Shown piece by piece: positions 10,346 to 23,016 of a stretch of 64,000 nt of DNA. A program made the translations under genes and the position numbers. Position 1 is the first letter of the stretch. Each line of letters starts with the position of its first letter. The stretch covers positions 62,001-126,000 of the forward strand of contig JAURVB010003513.1 in the NCBI GenBank assembly GCA_033002965.1. The letters are read 5' to 3'. This DNA comes from Piper betle. Taxonomy: Eukaryota; Streptophyta; Magnoliopsida; Piperales; Piperaceae. The notes under the pieces are model-generated. The model did no database searches. It was not told the DNA's origin and saw only the letters and a list, made by a program, of their open reading frames with translations.

Positions 10346-11216
10346 TTGTTATATTATGTTTTTGCAATTTTGAGAGTGGGGAGATTGTTGGAAATTGTTT
10401 CGGGTAAGTTTAACTTAGATGGATAAGTTCCAAGGCACAACCTGTTGAGGAGCCCAATTGTTTCATTGTCGATAGGATCGACACAATACTCTACTTTCTT
10501 TTCTTGCTGCGTCATTTTCACCCTTGCTGTGTCTATGAGCTTCTTACACCTAGAGATGTGTAGGGTTATGGGTACTGTATTCTGCAATGTATGTCATGAC
10601 TATTGTGTACTTGGCTTGCCTTCAAAGCTCATAGGAGAGGAGCATGGTGGAATTGGAGAGGATATGAGAAAGGGTGTTGTCCGATTAGTTGTAAGTCACA
10701 CGTAGGTATAGTTTCCTTTGGGAGTTGTGTGATTCTTCTTGTGGTGTACTATTCCCTTCTTATTTTATTTTAATATGAACTATTGAGTTTGTTTTCCAGT
10801 TTGTGATTATAGTTCTTTTATTTTGCAGACCAATAACTTGTTACTGAAATTTTTTTAATATTCATGTAGGTAGCCATATCAGAGACAAAATCTCCCCTAC
10901 GACTATGCCCAGTGATTTAAAAAATGTAATGATCACTCCAACTGTGGAACACGCCCGCTCAACAGTTTTGAGGTAGCATGTTATTGCATACATCATATTC
11001 TAAAATTTTAGTCAAGTGATTAACTTAGGTCTTCTTATTAGTTATATAAAAATGATACGAATATTTAAACAAGGGTTGTGGTTACCTTTTTCCACATGTC
11101 CTATGCGACCAATAATCAAAACGTCAGAAAAATTACACAGCATCATTGAGTATAAGGGCATCAAGCCCTCATACCCGAACTTCATGATGGTCTGCAAGTG
11201 GTGTGAACCGTAAGCT
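10346..11216. other. Probable copia 3' end and start of the next LTR region
   Basis: GAGAGTGGGGAGATTG at 10371-10386 looks like a copia polypurine tract followed by an LTR start (TGTTGGAAATTG at about 10386). Further right, 11080-11216 is homologous to 43890-44015, part of an LTR family. The open frames at 10354-10705 on both strands have no recognisable product. Confidence 0.4.
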
Positions 11217-11901
11217 AAGGTGAGCATGGTTTGGTTAAACGACCAAACCAAACTCATTTTGGTAGTTATTCTCTATGCTAGTTCAGTTTAGTTGTAGTTT
11301 GGTTGAAAATGAAAATCAACCAAATTAGTTTGGTTGGTTTTCAGTTGAAACCAATCAAACCAAATAACTAATAAATGGAGAAGTCATATTTGTATGACTT
11401 TTTTATTGTACATGTGCCTATATTTCTAGTTATTATCATGATATATAACAAAGGTTAATAAAATCATGATTTTAGCTCAATTTATTGAAAATAATTTATT
11501 TATGTGTGTGTAAGAAATGGAAGTTTAATAAAAGTTTAATATATTATATATTGTGTACATACAATTCAACGTCCCAAATTAGAACATTATTCATACTTTT
11601 TGTGATAAGTTTATAATTATCCCCTAAAATGGACTAAACAAATTTTATTTCATAAATGAAACTTACAAATAATTAAAGTAAACACTATAGAATGAACAAT
11701 ACTAATGATAGAAAGCATCATTTATCATTTTAGTTAGTTTGGTTATAGTTCGGTTAAAACCACACCAAACCAAATTAATTCAATTTGGTTATCTATTGCA
11801 ATTTTGTTTTTGTTTGGTTAACCAAACTACTTCAATTCAGTTAATTGGGTAAGTGGTTCGGTTTGGTTTGGTTTTAACCAAATCAACCAAATGAGCAGCC
11901 C
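11217..11901. mobile_element. AT-rich MITE-like insertion with GGTTTGGTT ends
   Basis: Homology between 11080-12050 and 43890-44150 is interrupted here, so this block is an insertion. Both ends carry inverted GAGCA / TGCTC and GGTTTGGTT motifs, as in some plant hAT-type MITEs. The interior also repeats GGTTTGGTT-type strings. I could not find an exact 8-bp TSD. Confidence 0.5.
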
Positions 11902-12505
11902 AAGAAGGCACTTAGCTCCTCCTCCCACGTTTCTCTAACACATAAACAGTTGCAGCCAAATACATTTCGTGTAGCTAACTTAGCTCCTCATAATGTTCCA
12001 AGACTCTAAGGCTTATATACCTTACAAATGATGGTTAGTCTTGCTCAAAACTATTGTACCTCCACAGTGAAAATATAATAATATAAGGATAAAACATGTT
12101 CAAACAACCATCATGGCATACATCCGAATCATACAAAGTTCAATAGTTAGGGCACATGTCTATCATATAGTCATTCACAAAAATACATGGCCCAAAACAC
12201 ATACTCCTGTCGCATTGTTTTATGTTGTTTTCCCATTTTATTTTTGTAATTGAACATACCCCAAGTTTTGAGAACTTATACTTCCAATAATTTATAATAT
12301 TTTGAATAATATTTATAGTTTCTTTGGTTTTTTGCTTGTTGTGGTTGTGAGTAGTGGTTGCCTTCCATCCAAGACACCAAGTAGGTTTAGATCTATAGGG
12401 GTTTTGAGGGTGTGGTCTTCCATGTAATTAAGTTAAGAGATAAAAATATTATATAATATAACATTTTGGTACGATTCAAGAATGAGGTGGGACTGGGACA
12501 TTACA
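11902..12505 (+). mobile_element. 3' part of the LTR preceding the gypsy primer-binding site
   Basis: This segment ends GGGACTGGGACATTACA four bases before the primer-binding site at 12509, the position expected for a 5' LTR end. Its left part (up to about 12050) is homologous to the LTR-family sequence at 44015-44150. No matching 3' copy of this end is visible near 17621. Confidence 0.5.
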
Positions 12506-12508
12506 GAA

Positions 12509-12520
12509 TGGTATCAGAGC
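12509..12520 (+). promoter_or_regulatory. Initiator tRNA-Met primer-binding site of the gypsy element
   Basis: The sequence TGGTATCAGAGC is the standard plant LTR-retrotransposon primer site. It follows the LTR end at 12505 and precedes the gag remnant. Confidence 0.85.
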
Positions 12521-12674
12521 TATGCCTTGGTTGATTGGAATGGAAAGTTTGTTTGAGTATGTGTGTATTTGAAGTGATCCCAAGTTTTCGCTGGTAGGTA
12601 TGCTCTTGTTTTTGTTGTTTAGTGTTGTGCACTTATCTTTGGATTGGGTTGGTCTTAGCATTAGGCTGATAGAT

Positions 12675-13800
12675 ATGGTGAGCAGAACTCGAAGGACTAT
12701 TTTTAGAGATTTGACACCACCTAGACTTCTAAGTCCAGGGGAGTCTTATAGCGGTAGTGGATCTAGCAGACCTCTTGGTCAGGCCATTGATGAAGAAGAG
12801 GTTCCTATGAAGAATGTCCAAGTGCCTCATGTTCCAATTCTCAAGGCACCGATTCCACCTCATGATGATATAACTCGAGAATGGACTCATGCTACCTTAT
12901 GACAAAGTTGAGCTTCCCAATGAGTAAGATCTAATAGTTGGATGACTATGATAAATGATTTCATGGCAATAGTGATAGAGATGCAGTTAGAGATCCAACA
13001 TCAATTGAAGGAATTGCAAACAAACATTGAGCAACAGATGAGAGAAATGAGGGTTGAGTTTGCAAGATCACAAAAGAGACATGTGAAGTACAGCGAATGG
13101 AATGAGACACCGTCCTTACATCGACAACCACTGATGCCAACAGGTTCCTTATCTAGTAGACTACCGTATTTTAGCAATTGCCACCACTACCTCAAGATAC
13201 TCTGACAAGTACACCACCAATTCCATTGACAACTGTAACCCATCATGTGACTTCAGTTTCATTTTATACACCTGTGCAAGGAGGCAATGGAATTGGAAGT
13301 GCGGGATAGACTGTACCTTATAGAACTCTCGAGGTTGGAGAAACAATTACTTAACCGGAAAAACTTAGTGTGTGGCAGGTAGAGAAGTTTTTGAAGAATG
13401 GAGGTGGGATGTTTGTTGGGAATCTAGACCCGGAAGAGGCAAATGAAGATTACTACCATGGAAGTGTTTAAGAGCATGAATTGCCCTTTGAAGCTTTCGG
13501 TTTGAATAGCAATGGTGTGTTTTCAAACGCAAGACAAGTACTTGGTGGGACTCTGCCATGAGAGTTCATTTGCAAGGAAAAGCACATAAGGACATTGCTT
13601 GGGAGAAATTCCAACTAGTGGTCAATGATATATATTTTCCACTTGATGATTAGAGGAGAGAACTAGAATTTGAACACTTGGAGTACAAGGGTATGTCAGT
13701 TGCCAAATATTTGTCCAAGTTCATTAGTTTGGAGAGATTTGCTCCTGGTCTAGTAGCCACTTAAAAGATGCAACCTGATTGATTCTTTGTAGGATTGATC
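12675..13800 (+). pseudogene. Ty3/gypsy chromovirus gag remnant
   Basis: The start at 12675 gives MVSRTRRTIF and an acidic, proline-rich leader. A coiled-coil-like QLEIQHQLKELQ stretch follows near 13000. The retrotransposon gag core lies around 13545-13760 (TWWDSAMRV, KDIAWEKFQ, YKGMSVAKYLSKFISLERFAPG). Several stops and frameshifts separate the parts. The spacing from the primer-binding site is normal for this element type. The zinc knuckle is not seen. Confidence 0.75.
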
Positions 13801-14650
13801 TACCCTATTAAGTAGGGACCATCCACTTGGATGAAGTGGTTATGTAAACTCGTAACTCGAGTCAGAGTTTTACATTAACAAACCAATCGCTTCAACCATC
13901 AGTTTGACTCAAAGTCAGTTTCATGACATGTGTGTGAAGTGAAGACCAGTCGTGCATTATGATCGATGAGGGTCAAATGTACTTGAGTACATAATGACAA
14001 TGTCAGAAATGATGAGAAATGAATTATCGGAGTATATGACAGTATGTAGTTTTTTTGTGTACTTTATCGTACAATTATTTTTACGCCAACTAATGTATTA
14101 GGATATGTTATATAGCATGTCATTTTAATGTTATTAAGTGTATTATATTTTATCATTTTTTGTATTTTTTTTTAGAATTTATGAGTTAGTGATTATTTTT
14201 GACATGAGTCAGAGTCAAGTCAACTTTTATTTACAAGATTGCCACCCAAACCCTTTTACCTTGAAGCCTTCCCTTCTCTCCCTAATCGCCACGACGCCCT
14301 GCTTACGCCTTGTATGTTTTGGATGTGGAGGAGTTCAGCCATAAGAAGAGGAATTGCCCTTTTGAAACTCAACGACAGAGCTCGGTCCAAATTCCGTAGC
14401 AGCATTTTCATTTGCCAGCTCCACATCGTTAGCAAAAGGTTCCACAATGTAGAGGTCGAGAAGGTCAAAGGAGAAATCAAAATCGTCAACAAGGATGTGC
14501 GATGAATGTCGTTGTTGTTGTGTCTATTGTACCATCAATTAGATTAGCTACTCCATCAAATTCTTCCATGGCAGCACCGACACAAGCTAAAGGGAACATG
14601 TTTGCAGCCACTATTGTTGATGCTTTGGCAAAGCTGAAGTTGTTGCAGGA
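13801..14650. other. Unassigned segment where protease and reverse transcriptase should be
   Basis: A chromovirus should have protease and reverse transcriptase between its gag and RNase H, but no recognisable motif occurs here. The segment 14230-14640 is less AT-rich and has overlapping open frames on both strands (14239-14505 and 14256-14492), suggesting unrelated inserted DNA. I do not recognise a product. Confidence 0.5.
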
Positions 14651-14655
14651 AATGT

Positions 14656-16480
14656 TGTAGATCAAGCCAAGAGATTTTGTGCTACATACTAATGCATTAG
14701 GAGTTAGATTAGGATGTGTAATAATGTAGACAGACAAAGTTATTACTTATGTGTCAAGAGACTTAAAGCCGCATGAGAAGAGTTATCCAACTCATGATTT
14801 GGAGTTAGTGGCAATGATTCATGTATAACTTCATTCAAGTTAATGACTAACCATCAAAGTTTGAAGTATATCCTCACCAAAAAAGACTTAAACAATAGGC
14901 AAAGGAGATGGTTGGAATTCTTGACTTATTATGATTATCATTAAGGAAAGGCTAATAAGGTGGTTGATGCTTTGAGTCATTATCGAACTCAGCTCAAAGA
15001 TCGAGATATTGTAACTATGATAGCTCGATTGACAATAAGAACTAGTGTAATTAGTAGAGTCATGTTGACACAAGAAAGAGATGTGTTGCCAAATTAGTAT
15101 ATCTCTATGCAAGCTTATCCAGGATTTTCTAAGAGTGATAATAGATTATTTTGATTGAATAATCGACTCTATGTTCCTCAAGCTCCAGATTATTCTAATC
15201 TTCGTAGTGATATCCTTTTTGAAGCGCATGCTTCTAGAAGTGTTGTGCATCCTGGAGCTACAAAGATGTATCAGGATGTGCAAAGAACATATTGGTGGTC
15301 AGGTATGAAAAATGTTGTAATTGATTTTGTGCAAAAATGTTTAACTTATCACCAGATTAAGGCAAAGCACATGAGGTCAGGTGGTACTTTGCAACCTCTA
15401 GCAATTCCAGAATAGAAGTGGGAATATATTGCCTATGATTTTGTCTCTAGCTTACCAAAGACTAGAAATAACCATGATGTTATTTGGGTAATTGTTGATA
15501 GATTAACCAAATATATTCATTTTATTCCAATTAGGATAGACTAACAATAGAGAAATTGGCAAGGTTATATATCTCAGAGATTGTAAGGTATCATGGAGTG
15601 CCAAGAGAGATAGTGTTGGATCGTGATTCGAGATTTACTTCTAAATTTTGGGAAGCATTTCAGGAAGCATTGGCTACTCATTTGTCTTTCAATACTATTT
15701 TTCATCCACAAACTGATGGACAATATGAACGTACTATTCAGACTTTAGAGGATTCGCTTAGAGTGTGCATGTTAGATTTTGATGGTAATTGGGAGGAGCA
15801 CCTACCTTTGGTAGAGTTTTCTTACAACAATAGTTACTAAGTAAGCATTGGTATAGCACCACTTGAGGCATTATATGGAAGATCTTGCCAATCACCAACT
15901 TGTTGGATTAAGGGTAGTGAACTTATGGTGCTTGGATTGGATATAGTTCGATAATCTCAAGAAGTTGTGGCTCATATAAGGAAAAGAATAAAAGTGGCTC
16001 AAGATCGACAGAAGTTCAAAGCTGATTTGATACATCAAGAACTCAAATTTAAAGTTAATGACCATCTGGTCCTTAAGGTGTGACTTTCAAAAGGAAACAT
16101 AAGATTTGGGAAGAAGGGAAAGCTTAGCCCAAGATATATTGGATCATTTTCTATTTTGAAGCGGGTTGGTGAGGTAGCTTATAAGCTGGTTCTGCTTTCC
16201 CATTTGTCAGCGGTTCATCCAGTATTCAATATTTCCATGTTGAGGAGGTATAATTCAAATCCATCTCATATTATCATTTATAAAGAGATTGAGTTGCAGC
16301 TGAATTTGTCATATAAGGAGCAAGCATTTCAAATTCTTGACATAGGAAAAGAAGCATAAAATAAAGTAGTGAAATTGGTTTGAACACAGTGGGGCCATAG
16401 AGGTGTCGATGAATCCACCTAGGAGTTTGAAGATGATTTACGAAAGAGTCATCTAGCATATTTGATGTTTCGGCTTTGGG
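14656..16480 (+). pseudogene. Ty3/gypsy chromovirus pol remnant: RNase H, integrase, chromodomain-like end
   Basis: In order, the remnant shows RNase H ([35 protein letters not shown], then QRRWLEFLTYYDYH), the integrase zinc-binding region (HPGATKMYQDVQRTYWW near 15250), the integrase core (FVSSLPKTRNNHDVIW, later FHPQTDGQYERTIQTLED) and a post-integrase region (LSAVHPVFNISMLRRY). A degenerate chromodomain-like tail lies near 16330-16470. In the zinc-binding region the second cysteine is replaced (CLTYHQ). Stops at several points, such as 15413 and 15838, inactivate it. It would have encoded the enzymes that copy and insert the element. Confidence 0.85.
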
Positions 16481-16586
16481 TGAAGTATTTTCTTTGTTTC
16501 TTATCGTGTGGTGTGTTTTTGTTTTAAGTGTTGTTCTCTGTTCTTGAGAAAATTCCAACGTTGGAATACTTTTAAGGAGGTGAGAT

Positions 16587-17621
16587 TGTAAAATCCGTAC
16601 CCATTGGCTTAGGATTTTATTTATTGTTTGGTTTGGTTCGTCCTTGTTTTGATTCAATTTGCCTTTTGGTTGAATTTAGTTTGGCTTGGCTTTTGGCTCT
16701 CGGCTCTCGGCTCTAGGGAGAGTTGGTGTTGCTTGTGCCTTGGTTTGGAAGGCTTTCGCTCATGTGGCTACCTATTGGTGTGGTTTTATTCGGCATCTGT
16801 TGTCTTTTATAAGTAGTTAATAGGACCATTTATAAGTAATTAATAGGACCGTTTACAAGTCGTTTTGGGGGAGGTGGTGCTTTACTCATGCAATTAGTAT
16901 CAAGATTTTATCAAATAGCTAAGTTGATATGACCTTTGGCTTCTACTTTATGTATGTGACTAATTTGACTTCATACTCATTTAAAATTTTCTTTAGTATT
17001 GTATCATTACAAAAGTCATGAAATGTGTGTAAGTATAATTTAGTTAGAGCTATAAAGATGTCATGAGTCATGTTGCATTAATAGATCATACCACATGGTG
17101 GTCATGTCTATTAATTATACATGCATTCATGTACACCTCTTCATTTCTCTATACAAAGATTCATTGTCTTCTAATTTCCTTGTCTTCTCATTTTTCAACG
17201 AAACATTTTATCTTATAAGCACATCTTTCTACCCTAAATTCCGAATTCTATTATTATCATCCTTCCACCTTTTGTTGAGTTTTTCCGACATTGTCGTTCT
17301 CCAAAATCATATAGATTGTGTTCGATGTTGAGTTAGGTTTATTTATAGGTCACGTGGTTCGAGCTCATCGATAGATTGCTTGGAGCTTGGAGACCAAGTT
17401 CATTTGGGAGTCATTTCTTATTTTCCTCTTATCTAATGGGTAGGTTGTTTTTTATCATATGACGAATTAAGTGGTTTTTTTATTGCAACCCACTTAATTC
17501 ATTTCATTTAGACGTTGTGTAGGATAAAATCCCTTTGAGTTATTTTTGAAAACCAAAAGATCTATTGCAAGTTGCCTTCTTTCTAGAGGCTTATTAATAT
17601 TATTATTCCCTACCTAAGCTT
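16587..17621 (+). mobile_element. 3' LTR of the gypsy chromovirus remnant (interrupted)
   Basis: The sequence TGTAAAATCCG follows a purine tract (AAGGAGGTGAGA) directly after pol, as expected for a 3' LTR. It is homologous to 9430-10345. It is cut at 17622 by the start of an opposite-strand LTR. The CCTTTGAGTTATTTT block near 17530 is the conserved LTR block also seen at 10237. Confidence 0.75.
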
Positions 17622-19418
17622 TGTAGCACCCCGATTTTGGTTCACGTAAGAATCAAATCAGAAATATTACGATCAAGTCAAGTCATATCTCAAGCTGCTA
17701 ATATGTAAGACTCGATCAACAATATATATCGAAATAACTCGTTTGTTGTCTTGAGGATGGACGACATTATTAAATATGCATGAAAAAAATCAAATACAGA
17801 TAAAATATGAAAGAAAATAATTGTGTTGAGCTCAATTCTGTATAATATTTATCTATCCTTACACCAAAGACAACTCATGAACGTAAGACCTACATATATA
17901 ATATAAAAAATGTCACTAAATAATTGTCACTGGTCCAAAAAATAACTAAATATCAAACTATTAAATGAGAGATAACTCATTTAAAAGAAAATCGATATAT
18001 ACTTCAACTGAACTCTTCATAAGGGGCATCTACTGAGGAGCCATCTAGTTGCAAACAAGATAACATCCTGAACTGACTGGCTTTACACATCTCTCGACAT
18101 TTTCTCATTTTTTTCTCTGATCCCTTGGGACTACCAATATATCCTATGCCCTCTCCTTTCCTCCATATTTCTCCTAGCCCTGAGCACAAAGGCCAAGTAC
18201 TTTCAAGCAATCACCTTCAGTTCCCATTAAACCACATGTCCGAACGTACGTTGTACTAGATAGTACCTATAAACCTCCACATTTCTCCGAATGTGAGGAA
18301 ACTCAAAATGGGGAGTTGTCAAGATCCCTTGGGAATGGAAGAGCTCTCTCAGTAATCCAGAGCTCGTTGTGAATGGCAACTTGGTTTCACCATCTCTTAT
18401 CTAACTGAAAACTCAATAAAATTATATATAGTCCCGGGAAGGGATTTATATTATAGGCCTGAAGGCAACTTGCAGTGAATCTTAGATCGAAAATAACTCA
18501 AAGGATCTCATCTTGAAGGGTTATTAATCCCATAAGTAAAATATGTCTACATGACCTGTGTTAAGTTGTGTCCGATAAAATAACCACTTAAGACGTCATG
18601 CGATCTAAAAATTAAATCCACAATAGACTATAGCAAAAAAGATGAGAAGAGTCCGAATGGACCTATAGTCCAATCTCCAAGCATGATGTCTCATCGACGG
18701 TGAACTCGAACACCGAAACCTACATCTAAACTCACTGCTAAGTAAAATACTGACATCTCTATATGATGCATACTCATGGTTGTGTTCACATCATCAATAT
18801 ATCGTAATAAAGAAAACGGTGATAAACAAACCTACAACTAAACATCTATCACACAAATCGAGACATTATAAAGAAAATAACTAATGAACAAACAATAAAT
18901 AAATAAGTAAATAAAATCATGGTTATATAGTAACTAGTAAATACATGAAAATAAAATTTATCCAATCATTAAAGAATAATATAATTATACTATATAAATA
19001 CATGGCTAAATACGAGAAAATATCACATATACTCGTGTTATTAAATATATAAATAATTAAATAAATAAATACATAATGGTTTGATAAATATATAAATAAA
19101 TAACAATTAGTTAATATTAATTAATCATTAATAATAATAGCATTATAGCTATCCAATATAAAATACATAATTAAATACAAATAAATAATAACATACATGC
19201 AACGAATAAATAGATAAATAAATGAATAAATATAATTTAGTAAATATAAATAAAACTAATTTTAATAAGTAAATATATCATTAATAATAATAAATAATCA
19301 TGAAAATATTCATAATATATGATATATAAAAATAAATAAATAAATATTACTGAATAGATAAATAGATAAATAGATAAATAAAAAAATAAATAATAAATAA
19401 ATAGAGAAAAATACTCAT
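17622..19418 (-). mobile_element. LTR A, minus orientation
   Basis: The plus-strand edge TGTAGCACCCCG is the complement of a typical LTR end. The body includes 18004-18530, homologous to 20090-20600, and 18151-18528, about 98% identical to 51608-51985. The right third (18890-19418) is an AAAT/AATA-rich simple-sequence zone. It is truncated or interrupted by LTR B at 19419. The open frame at 18004-18210 is part of the LTR. Confidence 0.65.
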
Positions 19419-19674
19419 TGTAACACCCCAAATAATACTGATTAGGTCGGTTGAACCAAACCCAACTCGTGCGGATTTTGACATCTTGAGATGAAGATAC
19501 TAATCACCATGCACGGATGAATGTATAGAACCCTAATATGCTACTATATAGATGACATGAAAGACCAATTTACACACCAACAACAATTACAATAAATCAA
19601 TAAAAATTCAAAATAAATCAGATACAGTCTCCCGTCAAAGTGTAATTAGGGGCCACCCTATCAAATCAACATAT

Positions 19675-19728
<54 letters not shown>

Positions 19729-20668
19729 TACACCAGATATTTTGCATTCACACAAAATTCTAATCTACTCTATCAATCACTCTAAATCTTGGGTCTCGAC
19801 CTACCATGCATTCTATTCTCATTTCACATCATATCATCATGTTTTATATTTCATCATGTCATTCTCAATATAATATCTTAAACAAAATATTAAACTTGTT
19901 ATCATCTGATATGTGTGTGTGTTCAAGAGACATCAATGCTCCTCCATCCAGGCTAACACATCCAACTCATACTCATCAACTACATATATTAAGAAAACAC
20001 GTTAGTAACGAGTGTTACTAGTCTAAAATATAACAATAACAAATGGGTTATGAGAGCTAACTCTCATATGAAGAAAAACCTTCATATACTACACCAGAAC
20101 TCTCTGAAGGGCACCTACTGAGGAGCCGTCGGGCTATAGACCCGATAGCATCCCGAACTGACTGGTCTACTAATGCCTCAGCATTTTCTTATTTCATTTC
20201 CCTTGCCCCTCGGGACTACCAGTATATCCTAGGCCCTCTCCTTTCCACCATAATTCTCCTAGCCTTGAGCAAGAAGGCTGAGTACTCTCGCCTTAGTATC
20301 CCTTGAACCACAAGTCCAGACCTACTCTACACTTCATAGTACCCATAAACCTCTATGTTCTTCGGGTGTGAGTAACTCAAACACAGAGTTGTCAAGATAC
20401 CGTAGGAATGGAATAGCCCGCTCACTAATCCAGAGCCCGCTTTGACTAGCATTTGTACCTGTTCATGGTACTTTTGAGTCAATTTTCCCATCTCTCGTCT
20501 CACTGAATATGAAAAAATTATATGTATATGCCTATGAAGAGATTTATATAATAGGTCCGAAGGCAATTTGTTGTGGATCTTGCTTTTGATAAACATACTC
20601 GAGGGATCTTCTCATTAATTGCCTAACCCTAATTCACCATTATCATACATTAACATGCATTTAAATTT
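19419..20668 (-). mobile_element. LTR B, minus orientation, same superfamily as LTR A
   Basis: It begins TGTAACACCCC on the plus strand and repeats the LTR A block order from CTACTGAGGAGCC at 20117 through the AGGCAATTTG region near 20560. It carries an (AT)n run at 19679-19722. Divergence from LTR A is considerable, so A and B are not a recent pair. Confidence 0.6.
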
Positions 20669-21146
20669 AAACTAACCTCTATTTACAATCACACCATTTG
20701 CATCACAATAAGATCATAAAGAAATTCATTACCACATAAAATCGGATAAAACTCTATACCAAATTGTCGGTCACACGGTAACGGGCCACAATTGCTGACT
20801 ATTGCCAAAGCAAGGTGAAGGCAGCAGAGGGACTAGGTTGGCAGAGCTAGTGCCCTCGCGGCTAGGTTTCCATAGCCGACAGCTGCTTTCCAGCGAAAAA
20901 TTCCACACGGCTGCGCCAAGAAAGCATCCGAAAAAGGGGGCAGTTAGGTGGAGTGGTCGGCTAGGCAAGGAGGGCTTGGGCAAGGGTGGTAGTAGGGCAT
21001 CGACGACAGAAATAGAACACCAAGGTGATCGCCGGCAGCAACAATAGTCGCCAGCGACAAGAAAGGTGGTCGGCTAGGGCAAAGGGTACCAAAAGAGGGG
21101 GTTTGATTGGGTATACAAACTAACCTCTATTTACAATCACACCATT
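20669..21146. repeat. GC-rich island bounded by a 30-bp direct repeat
   Basis: AACTAACCTCTATTTACAAT plus a further eight or so identical bases occurs at 20669-20698 and again at 21117-21146. About 420 bp of much more GC-rich DNA lies between them. Open frames exist on both strands (20771-20983 and 20802-21047) without recognisable domains. The structure looks like an insertion or a template-switch duplication inside LTR sequence. Confidence 0.6.
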
Positions 21147-21530
21147 AGCCACTCCATGTCCGAGTCCGCCTGACTAGTCAAATCCGGCTAGCCAATTTTC
21201 AGTTAACCCAGACCGGGTTGGTTCAGCCTATTTGGTTTGTCTGGTTCAGCTTGGTTTGGTCGGTCTAGTTCAGCCTATTTTCGGCCATTTCTCAACCGTT
21301 TTCGATAATTCGAGAACTTCTATATTAATTTTGATGCATATTCAAATGATTTAGCATGTTTTAATGTTATGATTACTTTTGTTTATTTATTTATTTATTA
21401 TTATAATTATTCATTTCTTATTATTCGTTTATTTATTGATTATAATGCATGTTTTTACGATTACTTATTATTATTAATGGTATATTTACTTATTAATATT
21501 AATCTTATGTGTGTTTATTAAATTACAAAT

Positions 21531-21564
<34 letters not shown>

Positions 21565-22998
21565 ATTTGCTTGTTTGTGTGTATGTGATTATTCATTTAT
21601 ATTTAATTATGTATTAATGTATTGTATAACTATAATATTGTTAACATTCATTATTAATGAGTATTAACTATTTATTTATATATTTATATATATATATATA
21701 TATATATATTACTAGCACTATTTATGCTAATATTAATCGTGTTTACCCGTGTATTTATAGTGTAATTATATTATTGTTTTATGATTAGAGTATTACCTAT
21801 GTTCATGTTTATGTATTTACTATTTATCTAATTATCTATATGTGCATTTTCTTGTTTATTTGTATATTTATTATTTAGTATTATTATGACTCGATTTGTA
21901 TGCCAAATGTTTAGTTATAAGTTTGTTAGCACTGTTTTGTTTATTATGATATATTGATGTTATGAGCACACCACGAGCATGCATCATATAGAGATGTTTG
22001 TATTTTACCTAGTAGTGGGTTCTGTTATAGGTTTTGGAGCTCAAGCTCGCCGTAGATGTGTAGATTTACTTAGAGCTTGGACCACAAGTCCATATGACTC
22101 TCCCTCTTAGCTTGACTCTTTGCGTATAGAGTTTAATCTGTTTTAGACGTAGGACAACATCGGCAGTGTTTTATCAAATCCTTCCGATGTTGAGCTATTT
22201 AGCCATGTTTTTACACTTATTTAATAAAACTACAAGGATGAGATCCCTTGTTGATTTTTGAACTGAAGCTCTAGAAATGTATGATACAAGCCTTTTCTTA
22301 AACATATTAAATAAGTACGTGCATTTTTACAAATTTCAGGAATAAGAGAATGAGTGGTACAGAGATATGTATGGACCGAGCTAGAACTCCATCAAACCCT
22401 GAAGTAGTGTAGTGTACGAGGCTACTACTACATAATGTAGTACATTTCCGAAATTTGTGGCATTGACTTAACTGTTCCTTTTGCCACTCGAGTACTGTGG
22501 CGCGTGATATGGAAGATGTGAGGGTGTAAGCGTTGTGTGTATGAATATGATTATAAGCCATGCATGCAAGCCGACACTTGTTAAGTATGTTTGGTTACCA
22601 CCTAGTGCGAGGCAATTTGGAAGTTTCATAATTTTTCGTGGGTAATGGAATACCTATTTGCCAATTTATATTAGTTATTTTTCGAACTAGTAACATTCGT
22701 TACAGACGTTTTTCATATAATACATGTAAGTCTTGCAATCTTGAGTTGGCTTTGGTGGGAGGACAGATAAATGCTACACATACTTGAGCTCTACGCAATT
22801 ATTTACTTTCTTACTTTTATTTATGTTTGATGTGTTTTGTCGTGTATTTAATGGCGTCTTCTATTCTCATGACACCAGAAGGTTGTTTTGATATATTTTA
22901 TCAATCGAGTCTTACCGAATGACAACTTTAAACATAACTCAACTCAATCGCAGCATTTTTTATTCAGTTCTTAAGTGAACTGAAATTGGGGTGTTATA
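21147..22998 (+). mobile_element. LTR C, plus orientation (inverted relative to LTR A and B)
   Basis: Read in reverse complement, 21990-22260 matches 18530-18790 and the terminal 22870-22998 matches 17622-17760. The right end GGGGTGTTATA at 22988-22998 is a standard LTR end, repeated once more at 23004-23014. The AT-rich zone 21360-21890 mirrors 18890-19418 and includes (AT)n at 21533-21562. Confidence 0.65.
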
Positions 22999-23016
22999 CC
23001 CACGGGGTGTTATACC

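Noticed and set aside
11217..11901. An inverted-repeat gene regulatory element.
   Set aside because: Comparison with 43890-44150 shows it is an insertion in LTR sequence with MITE-like ends.
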